Shown here one piece after another: positions 1-8,269 of a DNA stretch of 64,000 nucleotides; position 1 is the first letter of the stretch, and every line of letters begins with the position of its first letter. Under the pieces are notes generated by a model, which had not been told where the DNA came from, ran no database searches, and saw only the letters and a program-made list of their open reading frames with translations. Where the stretch lies: positions 1-64,000 of the forward strand of contig NZ_JAVAMO010000010.1 in the NCBI RefSeq assembly GCF_030758345.1, in the 5' to 3' direction. The DNA is from Ruegeria discodermiae (lineage in GTDB: Bacteria > Pseudomonadota > Alphaproteobacteria > Rhodobacterales > Rhodobacteraceae). The position numbers and the translations under genes are program-made.

Positions 1-217
1 GATCCAATCCGGCATCGTATTTTTGCGCTTCACAATGCTGAAGCCCCACGCTCTTAAATCTCAAGCATACCATCAGATCAAAGCGATTGCATTGAATCTC
101 CCGCGCCGAGGCCGCCTGTGCAATGGGCAGAGAGGCGATAACGATGGCGCTGTTGCGCGAATACCCAAAAAGTAGGCTGTCTCGATCGCCTTCCAAATTG
201 CTGATATTCGCTGCCAC
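1..217 (-). CDS. possible N-terminal part of a secreted protein, runs off the window
   Basis: A minus-strand frame stays open from about position 245 to the left edge. It reads through a hydrophobic stretch (SAIVIASLPIAQAASA) that looks like a signal peptide with an Ala-x-Ala cleavage site, followed by a segment with several cysteines (REIQCNRF, LMVC, QHCEAQK). The only upstream starts are GTG at 217 or TTG at 196, with no good ribosome binding site, and there is no ATG. It may be a gene that continues to the left, a decayed gene, or chance. No family recognised. The remainder of 1-428 shows nothing else that I can support. Confidence 0.2.
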   Translation of the reverse strand, partial: MAANISNLEGDRDSLLFGYSRNSAIVIASLPIAQAASAREIQCNRFDLMVCLRFKSVGLQHCEAQKYDAGLD

Positions 218-428
218 CGCAGGGTTTGGGACTGTGCGAACTCACGCGATAGCGGGCGGAGTGGCCCCCCCAAATCCCTTCTTCACCCACCGGGCTCTGG
301 CTTACGGGCCGCCCTTGCTCCAATGCCTCACCTGATGCAAACTTGCATACGGTGGAGGAATGCCTGTTTCACCGCGGGTCTGCTGCCAAAAAGACCATCG
401 CGGCGATGTGTTTCGGGAGGAGTGCGCC

Positions 429-1247
429 ATGACATCCAAGACCGCAGGTTCCACACCACCGGACGATCTGACGCCGCAGCAGCCGGGCAGCCCCGCGGTC
501 AACAAGGTGACAGCGGATGACATCGCCGAGGCACTGAAGGCCGGGTTTTCCGACTTTCTGGCGCGCCCCGTCATGAGCGGCTTCTTCGGCCTGTTCTATG
601 CGGTATTCGGAATCCTGTTTGTTTGGTGCCTGTTCTGGCTCGGCAAGATCTGGATGGTCATTCCCGCCGCCATAGGCTTTCCGCTCGTCGCGCCGTTTGC
701 CGCCGCCGGGCTATATGAAATGTCCCGCCGGCTGCAGAAGGGAGAGAGCTTCGGCTGGTCTGAAATCCTCACCGTCATGGCCAAGCAACGCAAGCGTGAA
801 ATGGGCTGGTTAGCCTTTGTCACCCTGTTCATTTTGTGGGTGTGGTTCTACCAGTTTCGGACATTGCTGGTGATTATCCTGAAAGACTCGTCCTTTTCGG
901 ATTTGGACGGGTTTTTGAACACTGTGTTCTTCACATCGGAGGGCTGGATCTTCCTTGCTTTTGGCACCTGCGTCGGCGCATTTCTGTCAGCTGTCCTTTT
1001 CTCGGTGACCGTCGTCGCCATGCCCATGCTGCTTGACCGGGAAGTTGACTTTATTTCTGCAATGCTGACATCCATTCGCGTCGTTTATGAAAATCCGGTG
1101 GTGATGCTCGCCTGGGCGGCGATTATCATTGTCACCATGCTGTTGTCGCTGGTTCCGGCGTTTCTGGGTCTGATTTTCACACTGCCGATCCTTGGTCATA
1201 CGACATGGCATCTCTATCAGCGGGCCGTGACCCCAGCCGAGGGGTGA
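429..1247 (+). CDS. DUF2189 family integral membrane protein
   Basis: A 272-residue polytopic inner-membrane protein. A polar N-terminus of about 45 residues is followed by hydrophobic segments near residues 49-70, 74-96, 127-150, 172-197 and 225-255. The C-terminal motif PILGHTTWHLYQR and the short loop between the first two segments fit the DUF2189 family, whose function is unknown; members are common in alphaproteobacteria. The ATG at 429 is chosen over an upstream in-frame ATG at 360 because GGGAGG lies about 8 bases before it. The gene stands alone. Downstream lies an insertion-sequence scar, so any partner gene may have been lost. The family call is from pattern memory. Confidence 0.75.
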   Translation: MTSKTAGSTPPDDLTPQQPGSPAVNKVTADDIAEALKAGFSDFLARPVMSGFFGLFYAVFGILFVWCLFWLGKIWMVIPAAIGFPLVAPFAAAGLYEMSRRLQKGESFGWSEILTVMAKQRKREMGWLAFVTLFILWVWFYQFRTLLVIILKDSSFSDLDGFLNTVFFTSEGWIFLAFGTCVGAFLSAVLFSVTVVAMPMLLDREVDFISAMLTSIRVVYENPVVMLAWAAIIIVTMLLSLVPAFLGLIFTLPILGHTTWHLYQRAVTPAEG

Positions 1248-1396
1248 TCCCCGATACGCTTGGGTCGAAGCTCCCCTGTGTGCAGAACACGCTTTATTCG
1301 ATTGCCGAAGATGTGCGAGGTCCGCTTTGGACTCTGCGCTGACTTGCGACAGAACGGCAAAACCATACAGGCGAGCCGACCAAAATCGTTTCGAGA

Positions 1397-1575
1397 CTAG
1401 GTTGAGAAATATAGGGCAGCTTTAAAGTAGTTCCAGCACTCTGTTGGCGCATAGAGATCGCAAATTGATCCGATGGCCTTGAAGACCTCGTTGAATGTTC
1501 TGGCTCCAATGCGGCGCAAGTGTGCTTTCAGTTTTGAGAAGGCCTACTCAATTGGGTTCAGATCGCGAGAGTTCC
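1397..1575 (-). pseudogene. 3' remnant of an IS630-type transposase gene
   Basis: Read on the minus strand, the sequence gives DLNPIE, a stop, then AFSKLKAHLRRIGART and onward through ICDLYAPTECWNYFKAA to a natural stop at 1397-1399. This is the conserved C-terminal end of IS630-family DDE transposases, where LNPIEQ-x-F-x-KLK carries the last catalytic Glu. The codon after that Glu is TAG (1544-1546), most simply a Gln CAG mutated to stop. Upstream of about 1575 the similarity fades, so the catalytic Asp residues and the left end are missing. It is a dead relic. No terminal inverted repeats or target duplication could be paired. Confidence 0.75.
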
Positions 1576-1606
1576 GGCGGCCACGCCATTCATCATCACC
1601 GGATAA

Positions 1607-1807
1607 CGCATCGCTTTGGGTGCTGCCGGGACAACGGTGGTGGCGTCTGAACTGCTGGCAGCGCGAAACGGACTTGGCTTCCTGCTGCAGAAAGGACGGC
1701 GCTATTTCCTGGCCGATCAGGTGATGATGGCGATCGTCATCGTAAGCACCTGCGCGTTCGTCATGGACAGGATCTTACGCCGGATTCAGGCGCATCTCAT
1801 GCAATAG
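1607..1807 (+). pseudogene. 3' fragment of an ABC transporter permease (SsuC/TauC-like)
   Basis: After a stop codon at 1604-1606 the frame reads ASLWVLPG-shifted sequence and then GAAGTTVVASELLAARNGL, GFLLQKGRRYFLADQVMMA, a hydrophobic IVIVSTCAFVMDRILRR and a stop at 1805-1807. This resembles the last third of permeases for nitrate, sulfonate or taurine uptake: conserved EAA-type loop followed by the final membrane segment and a basic tail. Only about 60 codons remain, abutting the IS630 remnant, so an insertion probably removed the 5' part. No ATPase or binding-protein gene is nearby. The family call is by pattern; the substrate cannot be told. Confidence 0.55.
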
Positions 1808-2027
1808 TCGGCGGCGCGAGAATAATGCGCGAGGTTACAGTCGACAATCTGATCCAATCTTGCGGCAAAGGCGGGCCAAGACCGATCCCGTCAGCAACCG
1901 CGTGCTCACGAATCTTCGACGCCTTGATCAACCAGAAAAGATGCGCATGAAAACCAATGGTCCGCCCAAGCGTGACCATTGAGACAGGTTTGGGGACATC
2001 TCGGCGTGGGTGCAAACGGGTCAGATG
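1808..2027. other. stretch with no recognisable gene
   Basis: Short frames are open on the minus strand (for example one that reads GFHAHLFWLIKASKIREHAVADG) but none has a convincing start, codon pattern or family. Together with 1248-1396 this is most likely debris of the same insertion or deletion event that left the transposase and permease fragments. Confidence 0.4.
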
Positions 2028-2342
2028 CTATTTCTTGTCCAGCACGTTTTCCTTGAACGCGGTTTCGAATTCGGCCTGTTTTTCCGGGCTGGCCTCGGTC
2101 TGATAGGTCGATTTCCATTCATCCATGGTCATGCCATAGAAGATCTCGCGCGCCTCAGCCTTGCCCATCTCGATGCCTTTTTCGTTGGCCGCTTCCTGAT
2201 ACCAGCGGCTCAGGCAGTTTCGGCAGAAACCCGCGAGGTTCATCATGTCGATGTTCTGGACATCGGTGCGGTCTTGCATCAGGTGCTGCTGCAGGCGGCG
2301 AAAGGCGGCGGCCTGAAGCTCGATTTCGGTTTGAGGGTCCAT
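2028..2342 (-). CDS. DUF1244 domain protein
   Basis: A 104-residue soluble protein. The core RTDVQNIDMMNLAGFCRNCL, then SRWY, AREIFYGMTMDEWK and a C-terminal YQTEAS is the full DUF1244 signature, a small helical domain found in alpha- and gammaproteobacteria with structures but no assigned function. The two cysteines of CRNC are the notable side chains and could bind metal or form a disulfide; that is inference. The start at 2342 (MDPQTEIE) is preferred over an earlier ATG because GGAG lies 7-8 bases upstream. It is followed on the same strand by no other gene; the membrane protein at 2429-2668 lies upstream on the same strand. Confidence 0.85.
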   Translation of the reverse strand: MDPQTEIELQAAAFRRLQQHLMQDRTDVQNIDMMNLAGFCRNCLSRWYQEAANEKGIEMGKAEAREIFYGMTMDEWKSTYQTEASPEKQAEFETAFKENVLDKK

Positions 2343-2428
2343 TGTCGGGCTCCGGGGTTGAGAGAGACTGTTGTGCAGTAACACCACAGGTTGGCTGGAA
2401 AAACAAACGCTTGATCGTGGCGGTCTGC

Positions 2429-2668
2429 TCAGGCCAGCTTCAGGGCCAGCCAGGGTGTCAGGCAGAAGATCAGCGTCATAATTTTGTAATTGGCTAGAAA
2501 GGTGAAATAGGCCTTTCGCACTTCGGCGGGGTTCATATCGAACATTCTGCCGTGAATATCAGCGACCCAATCTTTCAGGACGATGATCATGATCGTGCTG
2601 AAGCCGAGAATCGCGAAGTTGAGGAACGTTAACCACCCGAAAACGGTGGTGAGCATATCCTGTGTCAT
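2429..2668 (-). CDS. small two-span inner-membrane protein (DUF6868-like)
   Basis: A 79-residue protein with two hydrophobic stretches (about residues 7-31 and 58-78) joined by a polar loop containing HGRMFDMNPAEVRKAYFTFLANYK. The arrangement resembles small proteins annotated as DUF6868, but I hold that only loosely. The start at 2668 is supported by a strong GGAGGTG six bases upstream; a second ATG lies 12 bases further 5'. It sits between the N-formylglutamate amidohydrolase gene and the DUF1244 gene, all on the minus strand, with gaps of about 85 bases. Function unknown. Confidence 0.65.
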   Translation of the reverse strand: MTQDMLTTVFGWLTFLNFAILGFSTIMIIVLKDWVADIHGRMFDMNPAEVRKAYFTFLANYKIMTLIFCLTPWLALKLA

Positions 2669-2754
2669 CGGCACCTCCATTGCTCAAAAGATGGGGACCG
2701 GGCGGCGGGCACACAAGAAACGGCGCGCTGATTGCGCGCCCTTCAGACACTATG

Positions 2755-3492
2755 TCACAGGCTGCTCTGCGCCAGTGCGTCCTGCAGAATCAGCGCCAGC
2801 CGTTCGGCCCAAGCGCGCTGCCCGGCATGATCGGCAATCAGGTCGTTGCGCAACTCGATCAGCACATTTGGACGGTGATGCCCCGTGCAATGCCGGTCGA
2901 TGGAATCCCCTGGTAAAACACCGCTGTAAGGTTCGTTGACACCAACGCGCAGGTCGTCTTCGAGTTCTAACCGGTCGACCAGGGGGCGCGAGAACCGCTC
3001 ATCCGGGGTGTGCAGCACGCCCACATGCCAGGGCCGGGGCGCGCGACCGCGCAATTGCCGGGTGAAGGAGTGCATTGCAATCACAACCATATGCGGCAGC
3101 GCCGCAAGCCGTTCATACGCATCGTGATACGGGCGATAGCACATGTTTAACCGTCGCTCGCGTTCATCTGCGTCCGCATCGCGGTTGGCGGGAATGACCG
3201 ACCCGTCATAGAGCTTCATCAACAGGGTGGGATCGTCCTCGCCCCGGTTGGGGTCAATGGCCAGTCGCGAGAAATTGGCGGCGATCACCGGGGCGTTCAA
3301 CAGCTCTCCCAGATGTTTCGAGACCTCATAGGCGCCGACATCATAGGCGATGTGGCGTTCCATATCCTCGCGCGGCAGACCCAGATCGCCACCATTGATC
3401 GCGGGCGGTACCATATTGGTGGCGTGATCGCAGGTGATCAGCCAGCGCCCGGGGCGATCTTCACCATGAATGAAAAAGGGGGAATATGTCAT
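2755..3492 (-). CDS. N-formylglutamate amidohydrolase family protein
   Basis: A 245-residue cytoplasmic hydrolase. The family converts N-formyl-L-glutamate to formate and glutamate at the end of the five-step histidine degradation route. The motif CDHATNMVPP (residues 21-30) near the N-terminus, SRLAIDPNR in the middle and the later VIAMHSFT match the N-formylglutamate amidohydrolase fold, with the Asp-His and His residues expected to bind Zn. No hut genes are adjacent, so the in vivo substrate could be another N-formyl or N-acyl amino acid. It is divergent from pyk with about 115 bases between them. Confidence 0.8.
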   Translation of the reverse strand: MTYSPFFIHGEDRPGRWLITCDHATNMVPPAINGGDLGLPREDMERHIAYDVGAYEVSKHLGELLNAPVIAANFSRLAIDPNRGEDDPTLLMKLYDGSVIPANRDADADERERRLNMCYRPYHDAYERLAALPHMVVIAMHSFTRQLRGRAPRPWHVGVLHTPDERFSRPLVDRLELEDDLRVGVNEPYSGVLPGDSIDRHCTGHHRPNVLIELRNDLIADHAGQRAWAERLALILQDALAQSSL

Positions 3493-3608
3493 CAGCCTGT
3501 CATCTTCTTTGCCGCACCTCTAGGACAGTTGCCTGCAAAAGGGAATTGGGTCATAAGCGGCGCAACCGATGTTTGCGGTAACATCTGGAATGGCAGGAGG
3601 GCAAGACG

Positions 3609-5054
3609 ATGCGACGTCTGAGAAATGTGAAAATAGTGGCGACGCTGGGACCGGCGTCAGAGACTTATGAGACGATCCGGGCCTTGCACGAGGCGGGGGC
3701 AGATGTGTTCCGTTTGAACATGAGCCATGGCTCCCATGAAGAGATTCGCGAGAAGCACCGTATCATTCGCAAGATCGAGCAGGATCTGGACAGCCCGATT
3801 GCCATTCTGGCCGATCTGCAGGGACCGAAGCTGCGCGTCGGTGTCTTTGCAAATGGCGCTGAGGACCTGGTTGAGGGCGCGGCCTTCCGGCTTGACCTCG
3901 ACGATGCGCCGGGTGATGCCACGCGGGTCTGCCTGCCGCATCCCGAGATCTTTCAGGCGCTGGAACCCGGTGCGCGTCTGCTGGTCAATGACGGCAAGAT
4001 TCGCCTGATCGTGCAGGAATGCGGCCCCGATTTTGCCAACACAACCGTTGAGACCGGCGGTACCATCTCCAACCGCAAGGGCGTGAACGTGCCCGATGTG
4101 GTGCTGCCACTGGCGGCGCTGTCAGAAAAGGATCGCAAGGATCTGGAATTTGTCTGCGAACTGGGCGTGGACTGGCTGGCGCTCAGTTTCGTTCAGCGCT
4201 CCAAGGACGTGTTCGAGGCGCGTGCACTGGCCGATGGCCGCGCCGCGATCCTCAGCAAGATCGAGAAACCTGCGGCGATCGAGGCGTTTGACGATATCCT
4301 TGATGCTTCGGACGGGATCATGGTGGCGCGGGGTGATCTGGGCGTGGAATTGCCGGTCTCTGCCGTACCACCGATTCAGAAGCGTCTGGTACGCAAATGC
4401 CGGGCTGCGGCCAAGCCGGTGATCGTGGCCACCCAGATGCTGGAGAGCATGATCGAAAGCCCGATGCCCACGCGGGCCGAGGTTTCCGACGTGGCCACAG
4501 CGATCTATGAGGGCACCGACGCCATTATGTTGAGCGCCGAATCCGCTGCTGGATCCTATCCGGTGGAATCGGTCAGCACCATGAACAAGGTGGCCATCGA
4601 GGTCGAGGCTGATCCGACCTATACACAGATCATCGCCGCGTCTCGCTCGGCCGCCGGGACCACTGTTGCGGACGGTATCGTCGCTGCCGCTCGTGAGATT
4701 GCGGAAAAGACCGAGATCAAGGCGATCTGCTGTTTTACCCAGAGCGGCACCACCGGTCTGTTAACTGCTCGCGAACGTCCCGGCATCCCGATCATCGCCA
4801 TGACATCGGTGTTGGGTACCGCGCGACGGCTCTGCCTGTCCTGGGGCTGCAACTGTGTCATCACGCCGGAATTGGAGCGGTTCAAGGGTGCCGTCGTCGC
4901 CGCCGCACGCGCCGCGCGCTCAGGCGGGTTCGCCGCCGAAACTGATCAGATCGTGGTCACCGCCGGCGTCCCCTTCAACGTACCCGGCACCACCAACATC
5001 CTGCGCATTGCCCCCTGCGACGAGCGGTTGATCTACAATATGGATCCGGGCTGA
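3609..5054 (+). CDS. pyk: pyruvate kinase
   Basis: A 481-residue enzyme that transfers phosphate from phosphoenolpyruvate to ADP in the last step of glycolysis. Visible signatures: KIVATLGPAS at residues 8-17, FRLNMSHGS (34-42) with Arg and Asn of the active site, DLQGPKLR (69-76), SKIEKP (216-221) holding the catalytic Lys217 and Mg-binding Glu219, and the next Mg ligand Asp243 in ARGDLG. The B domain lies between roughly residues 75 and 165 and the C-terminal domain from about 340. Length is normal. The ATG follows GGAGG with an 8-10 base gap. It stands alone, upstream of a lower-GC stretch. Confidence 0.97.
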   Translation: MRRLRNVKIVATLGPASETYETIRALHEAGADVFRLNMSHGSHEEIREKHRIIRKIEQDLDSPIAILADLQGPKLRVGVFANGAEDLVEGAAFRLDLDDAPGDATRVCLPHPEIFQALEPGARLLVNDGKIRLIVQECGPDFANTTVETGGTISNRKGVNVPDVVLPLAALSEKDRKDLEFVCELGVDWLALSFVQRSKDVFEARALADGRAAILSKIEKPAAIEAFDDILDASDGIMVARGDLGVELPVSAVPPIQKRLVRKCRAAAKPVIVATQMLESMIESPMPTRAEVSDVATAIYEGTDAIMLSAESAAGSYPVESVSTMNKVAIEVEADPTYTQIIAASRSAAGTTVADGIVAAAREIAEKTEIKAICCFTQSGTTGLLTARERPGIPIIAMTSVLGTARRLCLSWGCNCVITPELERFKGAVVAAARAARSGGFAAETDQIVVTAGVPFNVPGTTNILRIAPCDERLIYNMDPG

Positions 5055-5082
5055 GGTAGGAGTTCAACCAAGTTAGAAAGAC

Positions 5083-5110
5083 CCAAGCCGACCGACAACG
5101 GTAGGCTTGG
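5083..5110 (+). terminator. hairpin downstream of pyk
   Basis: CCAAGCC pairs with GGCTTGG and, after one mismatch, ACCG pairs with CGGT around an ACAA loop. The stem would end pyk transcripts 30-55 bases after the stop codon, but no T-run follows, so it could be a Rho-dependent or processing structure instead. The rest of 5111-5251 holds a degenerate repeat (see findings) and no gene. Confidence 0.4.
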
Positions 5111-5251
5111 ACGATATCAGCAGCGTAGTCGTGCGGCATCTCAAAGGTCAGCAATGCGGGACAAAGCGAGCTTTCAAATCTTTGGCTAGATGTCCGCTTG
5201 CAAGCTAAAACGTGCTATTGCCGATTTTTCATTGAATGCAGATCTCGGGGC

Positions 5252-5485
5252 TTACATTCTTGTTTTCATACAGTTTTTCCACTGAAAGCTTACATTTCCA
5301 AGCCGCTCTTTTTGCCAGAGCTCGAAGCGATAGCGAACTGCAATTATCCAAGGCGAACTTTTTTGAGATGTTGCTGTCGCTTCAGATTCATGATGCCTCG
5401 CATCGCTACAGTCTCTGTGCGATTGGTGTTTGTCTTCAAATAAATACGGGTAACGCAACCGCAGTTCGATATCGTTGAAGTTCAT
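5252..5485 (-). CDS. small protein of unknown function, divergent from an ArsR-type regulator
   Basis: A 77-residue frame beginning MNFNDIELRLRYPYLFEDK with an excellent GGAGGA eight bases before the ATG, which is the main reason to call it. The middle is rich in His, Ser and Thr (HQSHRDCSDARHHESE) and the C-terminus is basic and aromatic (YRFELWQKERLG). There is no membrane segment and no family that I recognise. GC content is clearly lower than in the flanking genes. It faces away from the regulator at 5561 across 75 bases, which makes it the most obvious candidate target of that regulator. Confidence 0.45.
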   Translation of the reverse strand: MNFNDIELRLRYPYLFEDKHQSHRDCSDARHHESEATATSQKSSPWIIAVRYRFELWQKERLGNVSFQWKNCMKTRM

Positions 5486-5541
5486 ATTCGTTCCTCCGAT
5501 AAAAGATTTGCGTCCAGAATATGCTAGCCAGAACAACAAAA

Positions 5542-5559
5542 CTTCGGTAAATGCCGAAG
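5542..5559. promoter_or_regulatory. inverted repeat, likely operator of the ArsR-type regulator
   Basis: CTTCGG-TAAATG-CCGAAG is a perfect 6+6 dyad ending one base before the regulator start codon. Its size and position suit autoregulation by a dimeric winged-helix protein and possible co-regulation of the divergent small gene. The binding itself is inferred. Confidence 0.45.
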
Positions 5560-5560
5560 C

Positions 5561-6262
5561 ATGGCGTCATCGAATAGAATAGCTGCTGTGGCTGCAGCGA
5601 TGGGAGATTCTGCACGGATCAACATGCTGATAGCGCTGCGCTTTGATTGCGTGCTGTCTGCAAAAGAGCTCGCGGCTGTCGCGAATATTGCGCCAAGCAC
5701 CGCGAGCGAGCACCTCACAAAGCTCACAGTAGCAGGCCTTATTTCGTGCAAAAAGGTTGGCCGCAGCAGGCTCTATTCAATAACTGATGGAGACGTATGT
5801 GACCTAATCGACGGCATCACAGCTCATGCCGACAGAATTGGGTCGCGACACGAGGACAAATCGCGGCTTCCAAAGGCTGTCAAGCACTCCCGGCTTTGCC
5901 TTGACCATTTAGGTGGAGAACTCGGGTGTCTTGTCAGCAATGCGATGTTCTCTGGTGGTTATCTTCGTCATACACCGAAGGGTCCAGAGGTCACTCGAGA
6001 CGGGGAAGGGTGGTTGAGTTCGCATGAAATTGGCAAGCACTTTCCAAATGAACACCTACGATGCCCGCTCCGGCTATGCCATGACTGGACGCACGGTGGT
6101 TATCATTTGGGAGGCGGCATCGCTGCGGCATTGCTTGCCACTTTCGTAGAGCGCGATTGGCTGCGTACTCGCAGAGGTGAGATCGCAGTTTCTCTGACAC
6201 CGAAAGGCATCACCGGTCTGGGTAAGACGTTCGGTCTAGATCTAAGGCAGGTGACTGGATAA
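5561..6262 (+). CDS. ArsR-type winged-helix regulator with Cys/His-rich C-terminal half
   Basis: A 233-residue protein. Residues 5-80 form an ArsR-type winged helix: LSAKELAAVANIAPSTASEH is the helix-turn-helix and KKVGRSRLYSI the wing. The C-terminal half has the paired motifs CLDHLGGELG (113-122) and RCPLRLCHDWTHGGYHLGGG (from 167), known from a long-form ArsR subfamily; Cys113, Cys123, Cys168, Cys173 and neighbouring His residues could sense metal, thiol oxidation or a small ligand, which is inference. No exporter or metal gene lies beside it. Base composition is lower in GC than pyk and ppaC on either side, suggesting acquisition by transfer. The start has only a weak ribosome binding site. 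Confidence 0.8.
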   Translation: MASSNRIAAVAAAMGDSARINMLIALRFDCVLSAKELAAVANIAPSTASEHLTKLTVAGLISCKKVGRSRLYSITDGDVCDLIDGITAHADRIGSRHEDKSRLPKAVKHSRLCLDHLGGELGCLVSNAMFSGGYLRHTPKGPEVTRDGEGWLSSHEIGKHFPNEHLRCPLRLCHDWTHGGYHLGGGIAAALLATFVERDWLRTRRGEIAVSLTPKGITGLGKTFGLDLRQVTG

Positions 6263-6379
6263 GCACCTCTCAGTACGTAGAGAGCTACCACGTTCAGTCC
6301 GAACTACTTGCGCACAAAACGGACATTTGAAAAGTCTACAGCATTTTGAAATTTGGGCTCACTACCGTCGTTCGTACCC

Positions 6380-6409
6380 ATGACAAAGACGCGCCGATGG
6401 AGGCGCGCC
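6380..6409 (-). terminator. terminator of the pyrophosphatase gene
   Basis: CGCGCC (6390-6395) pairs with GGCGCG (6402-6407) around GATGGA. On the minus strand the stem is followed by TCTTTGTC, about 25 bases after the stop codon at 6432. Nothing else is visible in 6263-6379. Confidence 0.5.
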
Positions 6410-6431
6410 TTAGACTTTGTTCCCGAACTGA

Positions 6432-7352
6432 TCAGACCTTCAGGTTCGGAATGATCTGCTTTTTGCGGCTCATCACGCCTGGCAGAACCACGGTGTCACC
6501 TGCCGGGGCGACGTCGAAGGATTTCTCGGCCACGGTTTTCACCAGATCGTTCGGGACCAGCAGGGTGGCTTCCTCGTTCAGGATATCCACCACAAAGAGC
6601 AGCACCTGATCGACGCCATCCTCGGAGGCCACGGTGGTCATGCTGTTCATCAGCGAGGCTTTGCGATCCAGCACCACGCCCGGCGCAGTGGTTTCCAGGA
6701 CAGAAACGCGGAACTTGGTGCCCTCGACCGCGTATTCCTTGCTGTCCATGCGCAGCAATTCGGCATCCGAGAAGCTGGAGACGTCGGATTTTGCGGCAAA
6801 CATCTCGGCGGCATAGGCCGAGATATCCAGTCCCAGGTCCGCGGATAGCGCCTCGGCGACGGCGCGGTCGTGGTCGGTGGTGGTGGGGGAGCGGAATTCC
6901 AGCGTGTCGGACAGGATGCAGGTGAGGGCCGCGCCCTTGACCGCTTCGGGCATCTTCGCGGCATCATCCCCGATCAGGTCCATCATGATAGTTGCCGTGC
7001 AGGCCAGCGGGCGCACGGTGATGTCGATCGGGCCTTTGGTTTCCAAGCCGCCGACCAGTTTGTGGTGGTCGATGATGGCGCGGATATCGGCGCTGTTGAT
7101 GCTGTCGGGCAGTTCAGCCGGATTGTTGGTGTCAACGATGACGACCGGAGCATCCTCGGCCACGTCACCGATGATCTCGGGCTTGTCCAGGCCCCAGCGT
7201 TCCAGCATGAAGGCGGCCTCGGTGTTGGGCTCGCCCAGCAGCACCGGCTTGGCGGTCTCGCCCTTGATCTCGTTCAGGTACCAGGCCCAGAGAATGGGAG
7301 AGCCGGTGGAGTCGGTATCGGGGGATTTATGTCCAAAGATTTGGGTGGTCAT
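6432..7352 (-). CDS. ppaC: manganese-dependent inorganic pyrophosphatase (family II)
   Basis: A 306-residue cytoplasmic enzyme that hydrolyses pyrophosphate to two phosphates and so pulls biosynthetic reactions forward. It belongs to the DHH phosphoesterase superfamily: GHKSPDTDS puts metal ligands at His8, Asp12 and Asp14, VDTNN (74-78) holds the next Asp, and IIDHHK gives Asp95-His96-His97. The C-terminal DHHA2 domain ends with the substrate-binding SRKKQIIP motif. Length is typical for the short form without CBS domains. It is divergent from the DUF2161 gene. Confidence 0.95.
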   Translation of the reverse strand: MTTQIFGHKSPDTDSTGSPILWAWYLNEIKGETAKPVLLGEPNTEAAFMLERWGLDKPEIIGDVAEDAPVVIVDTNNPAELPDSINSADIRAIIDHHKLVGGLETKGPIDITVRPLACTATIMMDLIGDDAAKMPEAVKGAALTCILSDTLEFRSPTTTDHDRAVAEALSADLGLDISAYAAEMFAAKSDVSSFSDAELLRMDSKEYAVEGTKFRVSVLETTAPGVVLDRKASLMNSMTTVASEDGVDQVLLFVVDILNEEATLLVPNDLVKTVAEKSFDVAPAGDTVVLPGVMSRKKQIIPNLKV

Positions 7353-7468
7353 GTCACTGTCCTATCGTCACGAATTTGCGCGCCTTATATGGGGGGTGGC
7401 AGGCCTTGTCACCCGGGCTGTTGGCGGCAAATGGACGCCGGGCCGCCAGTGGCATAAAACTAGGGACA

Positions 7469-8140
7469 ATGGAGCGCGAGCAGGATCTTTATGCGCCGGT
7501 CAAGGCGCTGCTGCAACGACAGGGATATGTCGTCAAAGGCGAGGTCGGCGCCGCTGATGTGGTGGCAAGGCGCGGTGACGAAGCGCCGGTGATTGTGGAG
7601 CTGAAGCTGCGGTTTTCACTGGCGCTTTATCATCAGGCGATCGCGCGGTTCCGGCTGACCGATCAGGTTTATATCGCGGTTCCCAGACCCACAGGCCGCA
7701 GTCAGCGGCGGGCGCTGCGGGACAACATTGCCATGTGCCGCCGGTTGCGCCTGGGCCTGATCACGGTGCGGGGTGACGGACGGGCCGAGGTGCAGTGCGA
7801 TCCGGGGCCTTATGCGCCCCGCAAGTCCCGCAAGCACACCGAGCGTTTGCTGCGCGAGTTCGACCGGCTGCAGGGCGACCCGAATGCGGGCGGGGCCACG
7901 CGGCACGGGATTGTCACCGCTTATCGACAGGACGCGCTGCGCTGCGCGGCCTATCTGGCCGAACATGGCGTGACAAAGGGCGCCTTGGTGGCGAAATCCA
8001 CTGGTGTGTCGCAGGCGACGCGGCTGATGCGGGACAATCATTATGGCTGGTTCGAGCGGGCCGGAAAGGGGTTCTATGCGCTGACCGAGGCGGGCACTGA
8101 GGGGCTGCGACACTGGGCTTATAGCTGGGAACCCGACTGA
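7469..8140 (+). CDS. DUF2161 protein with a PD-(D/E)xK nuclease-like fold
   Basis: A 223-residue protein. Residues about 15-45 carry GAADVVARRG followed by VIVELKLRFS, which fits the Asp ... Glu-x-Lys catalytic core of the PD-(D/E)xK superfamily; the following helix is positively charged (RFRLTDQV, RPTGRSQRRALRDN). The C-terminal part (from about residue 140) looks like a winged-helix domain. DUF2161 members are annotated as putative phosphodiesterases and have no proven substrate. The start at 7469 (MEREQDLY) follows AGGGA; an upstream in-frame ATG at 7376 would add 31 residues of low-complexity sequence that overlaps the ppaC promoter. Confidence 0.75.
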   Translation: MEREQDLYAPVKALLQRQGYVVKGEVGAADVVARRGDEAPVIVELKLRFSLALYHQAIARFRLTDQVYIAVPRPTGRSQRRALRDNIAMCRRLRLGLITVRGDGRAEVQCDPGPYAPRKSRKHTERLLREFDRLQGDPNAGGATRHGIVTAYRQDALRCAAYLAEHGVTKGALVAKSTGVSQATRLMRDNHYGWFERAGKGFYALTEAGTEGLRHWAYSWEPD

Positions 8141-8269
8141 GCGCAGTTTCGGCTCGTTTCGCTGGCCAGTGTAACAAATTCTTCATGCTGAATTCATGCC
8201 GACATGTCGTGTATGTTACAAACGCGGTCTCCAGTTCTCTCACTCGTCAAAGCCGACAGGGAGCTTTTC

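Noticed and set aside
8141-8269. Pho box before phoD
   Set aside because: TGTAACA and TGTTACA repeats are present but do not give the direct-repeat spacing of a Pho box.
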